A DNA stretch of 64,000 bases from Pseudoips prasinana (Eukaryota > Arthropoda > Insecta > Lepidoptera > Nolidae). Location of the stretch: NCBI GenBank assembly GCA_951640165.1, contig OX621247.1, positions 30,912,001-30,976,000 on the forward strand. The letters are read 5' to 3'. The notes under the pieces were generated by a model. That model made no database searches. It was not told where the DNA came from and was given only the letters and a program-made list of their open reading frames with translations. Position 1 is the stretch's first letter, and the number at the start of each line of letters is the position of its first letter. This document shows, in pieces, positions 63,109-64,000 of the stretch. The position numbers and the translations under genes were made by a program.

Positions 63109-63274
63109 TATTGAGATTAGCCGCCAATGCCGAAATTCTGCGCGGGAGTATATTATATTATAGGGAACAAGTGTGTGCGCAATTACAGGCTGGTGTAGGT
63201 TCTATACCCTCACTTTCGTGGTCCGAAGCGACAGCCATCTAACACAATCAGAGAGTATACAGGTACACCCTGTA

Positions 63275-64000
63275 TGTATGTCTTTATACGATTTTAATCA
63301 CCCCATCTTACAAATACATTGAGACATTGGTTAGTTCAAGGTACGTATTGTCTACGTCATTCTAATATCACCCAACAGCTCAAATCTCTCTCAAAGATAA
63401 AACAGCTAATTTATGTCTCAATATTTTAATTAAGACTTAGTCTAATAACTAATATAAACTTGATCATGGGAAAAATACCTGAACAATATATATTTTTAAT
63501 TGTTACTAATAAATTGTATTACAAGTTATAATTATTCAGGAATTTTACGTCTTAAGATCTACTGCTAACTTACTTTAACAAAACTTTTATCTACCACTAA
63601 TTTACTTTTATAATACTTTTATCTAACATTACACTTAGGACACATTACATTTAGAATAAGTCACATTGCTAACATTATAATTTAGAATACTCATAACTAC
63701 CAAACTTACATTTAGAATACACAATTACAAGAATAATATTAAGAATATACAATTTTCATATACAATCAGAATACTTTTTACATACCTTTAATTATTTTAA
63801 TTATAAGAATACTTTCATCTCAGCTTACATTTAAAAGATATAGTTGCTTTAGTTTTAAATTAAGCAATCCCAATAAACTTAATTTAAAAGTAAAGCTTTC
63901 TTTGATTTTTTTAATAACCTAAAACTAAAAATAGATTATATAGATATAAATAATATTACCTACTTGTATTATTAATTAATTGTAAATAAAGTTGATTAAA
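63275..64000. other. AT-rich sequence, nothing recognised
   Basis: Strongly AT-rich with loosely repeated ACATTTAGAATA motifs (63650-63720). No ORF or repeat family was recognised. Confidence 0.4.

Larger units (their letters stand above)
62046..63270 (-). repeat. Family A SINE split by a DNA transposon
   Basis: The SINE end (CCTGGTCGAAATTTTGGC, to 62082) and its continuation from 63109 (TTGAGATTAGCC, GCGCGGGAGTATATTATATT, AACAAGTGTGTGCGC) flank the element at 62083-63108. Confidence 0.7.

Noticed and set aside
1..64000. CRISPR array, phage, bacterial operon or integron
   Set aside because: The tandem repeats found lack unique spacers, genes are intron-split, and no prokaryotic signal is present.

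Overview
The window is eukaryotic nuclear DNA and almost certainly comes from a moth or butterfly. It is about two-thirds AT. Genes are split by GT-AG introns that join in phase. Between the exons lies dense transposon debris of lepidopteran type: Lep1-like Helitrons ending CTAG, tRNA-derived SINEs, RTE-type LINE tails, TA-flanked MITEs and mariner elements. There are no operons, no ribosome binding sites, no rRNA, no CRISPR array and no convincing functional tRNA gene. All gene models below were read from the sequence by eye, using splice sites, phase and recognisable protein motifs.

Layout. Positions 9-2602 (+) hold the last three exons of a small multi-pass membrane protein. Positions 2.7-18.6 kb are mostly repeats: an intact mariner copy (3833-5120), duplicated AT-rich repeats, a 37-bp minisatellite, an inverted-repeat element, RTE LINE pieces, and one AT-rich block with a 154-codon unknown ORF. 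Positions 18610-23059 (-) hold a complete paralogue of the first membrane protein gene, with the same exon phases; a second intact mariner copy sits in its last intron. Positions 23.1-32.8 kb are repeats, including a 137-bp satellite that starts at the end of a Helitron.

Positions 32874-50063 (+) hold a complete alkaline phosphatase gene of nine shared exons plus two competing terminal exons. The upstream terminal exon (48614) stops before any hydrophobic tail. The downstream one (49897) ends in a GPI-anchor-type tail. The gene could therefore make a soluble and a membrane-bound enzyme, or the first exon is a decayed duplicate. Its introns carry a third intact mariner copy, a frameshifted mariner of another family, a MITE six bases into a splice donor, SINEs, a recent LINE copy with a 15-bp target duplication, and a reverse transcriptase remnant.

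Positions 50.4-54.4 kb are repeats, including a 388-bp tandem duplication. On the minus strand, 54407-61819, a chain of phase-2 exons (61721, 60491, 59173, 54407) encodes the C-terminal part of an unrecognised proline/serine-rich protein with a C-terminal membrane anchor. A THAP-domain gene (56190-56710, same strand) lies inside its last intron; one zinc ligand of that THAP domain is replaced by tyrosine. At 62083-63108 a pogo/Tigger-like element is nested in a SINE.

The three mariner copies are each 1288 bp, have matching termini and TA target duplications, and differ at about two bases in coding DNA, so this family moved very recently.
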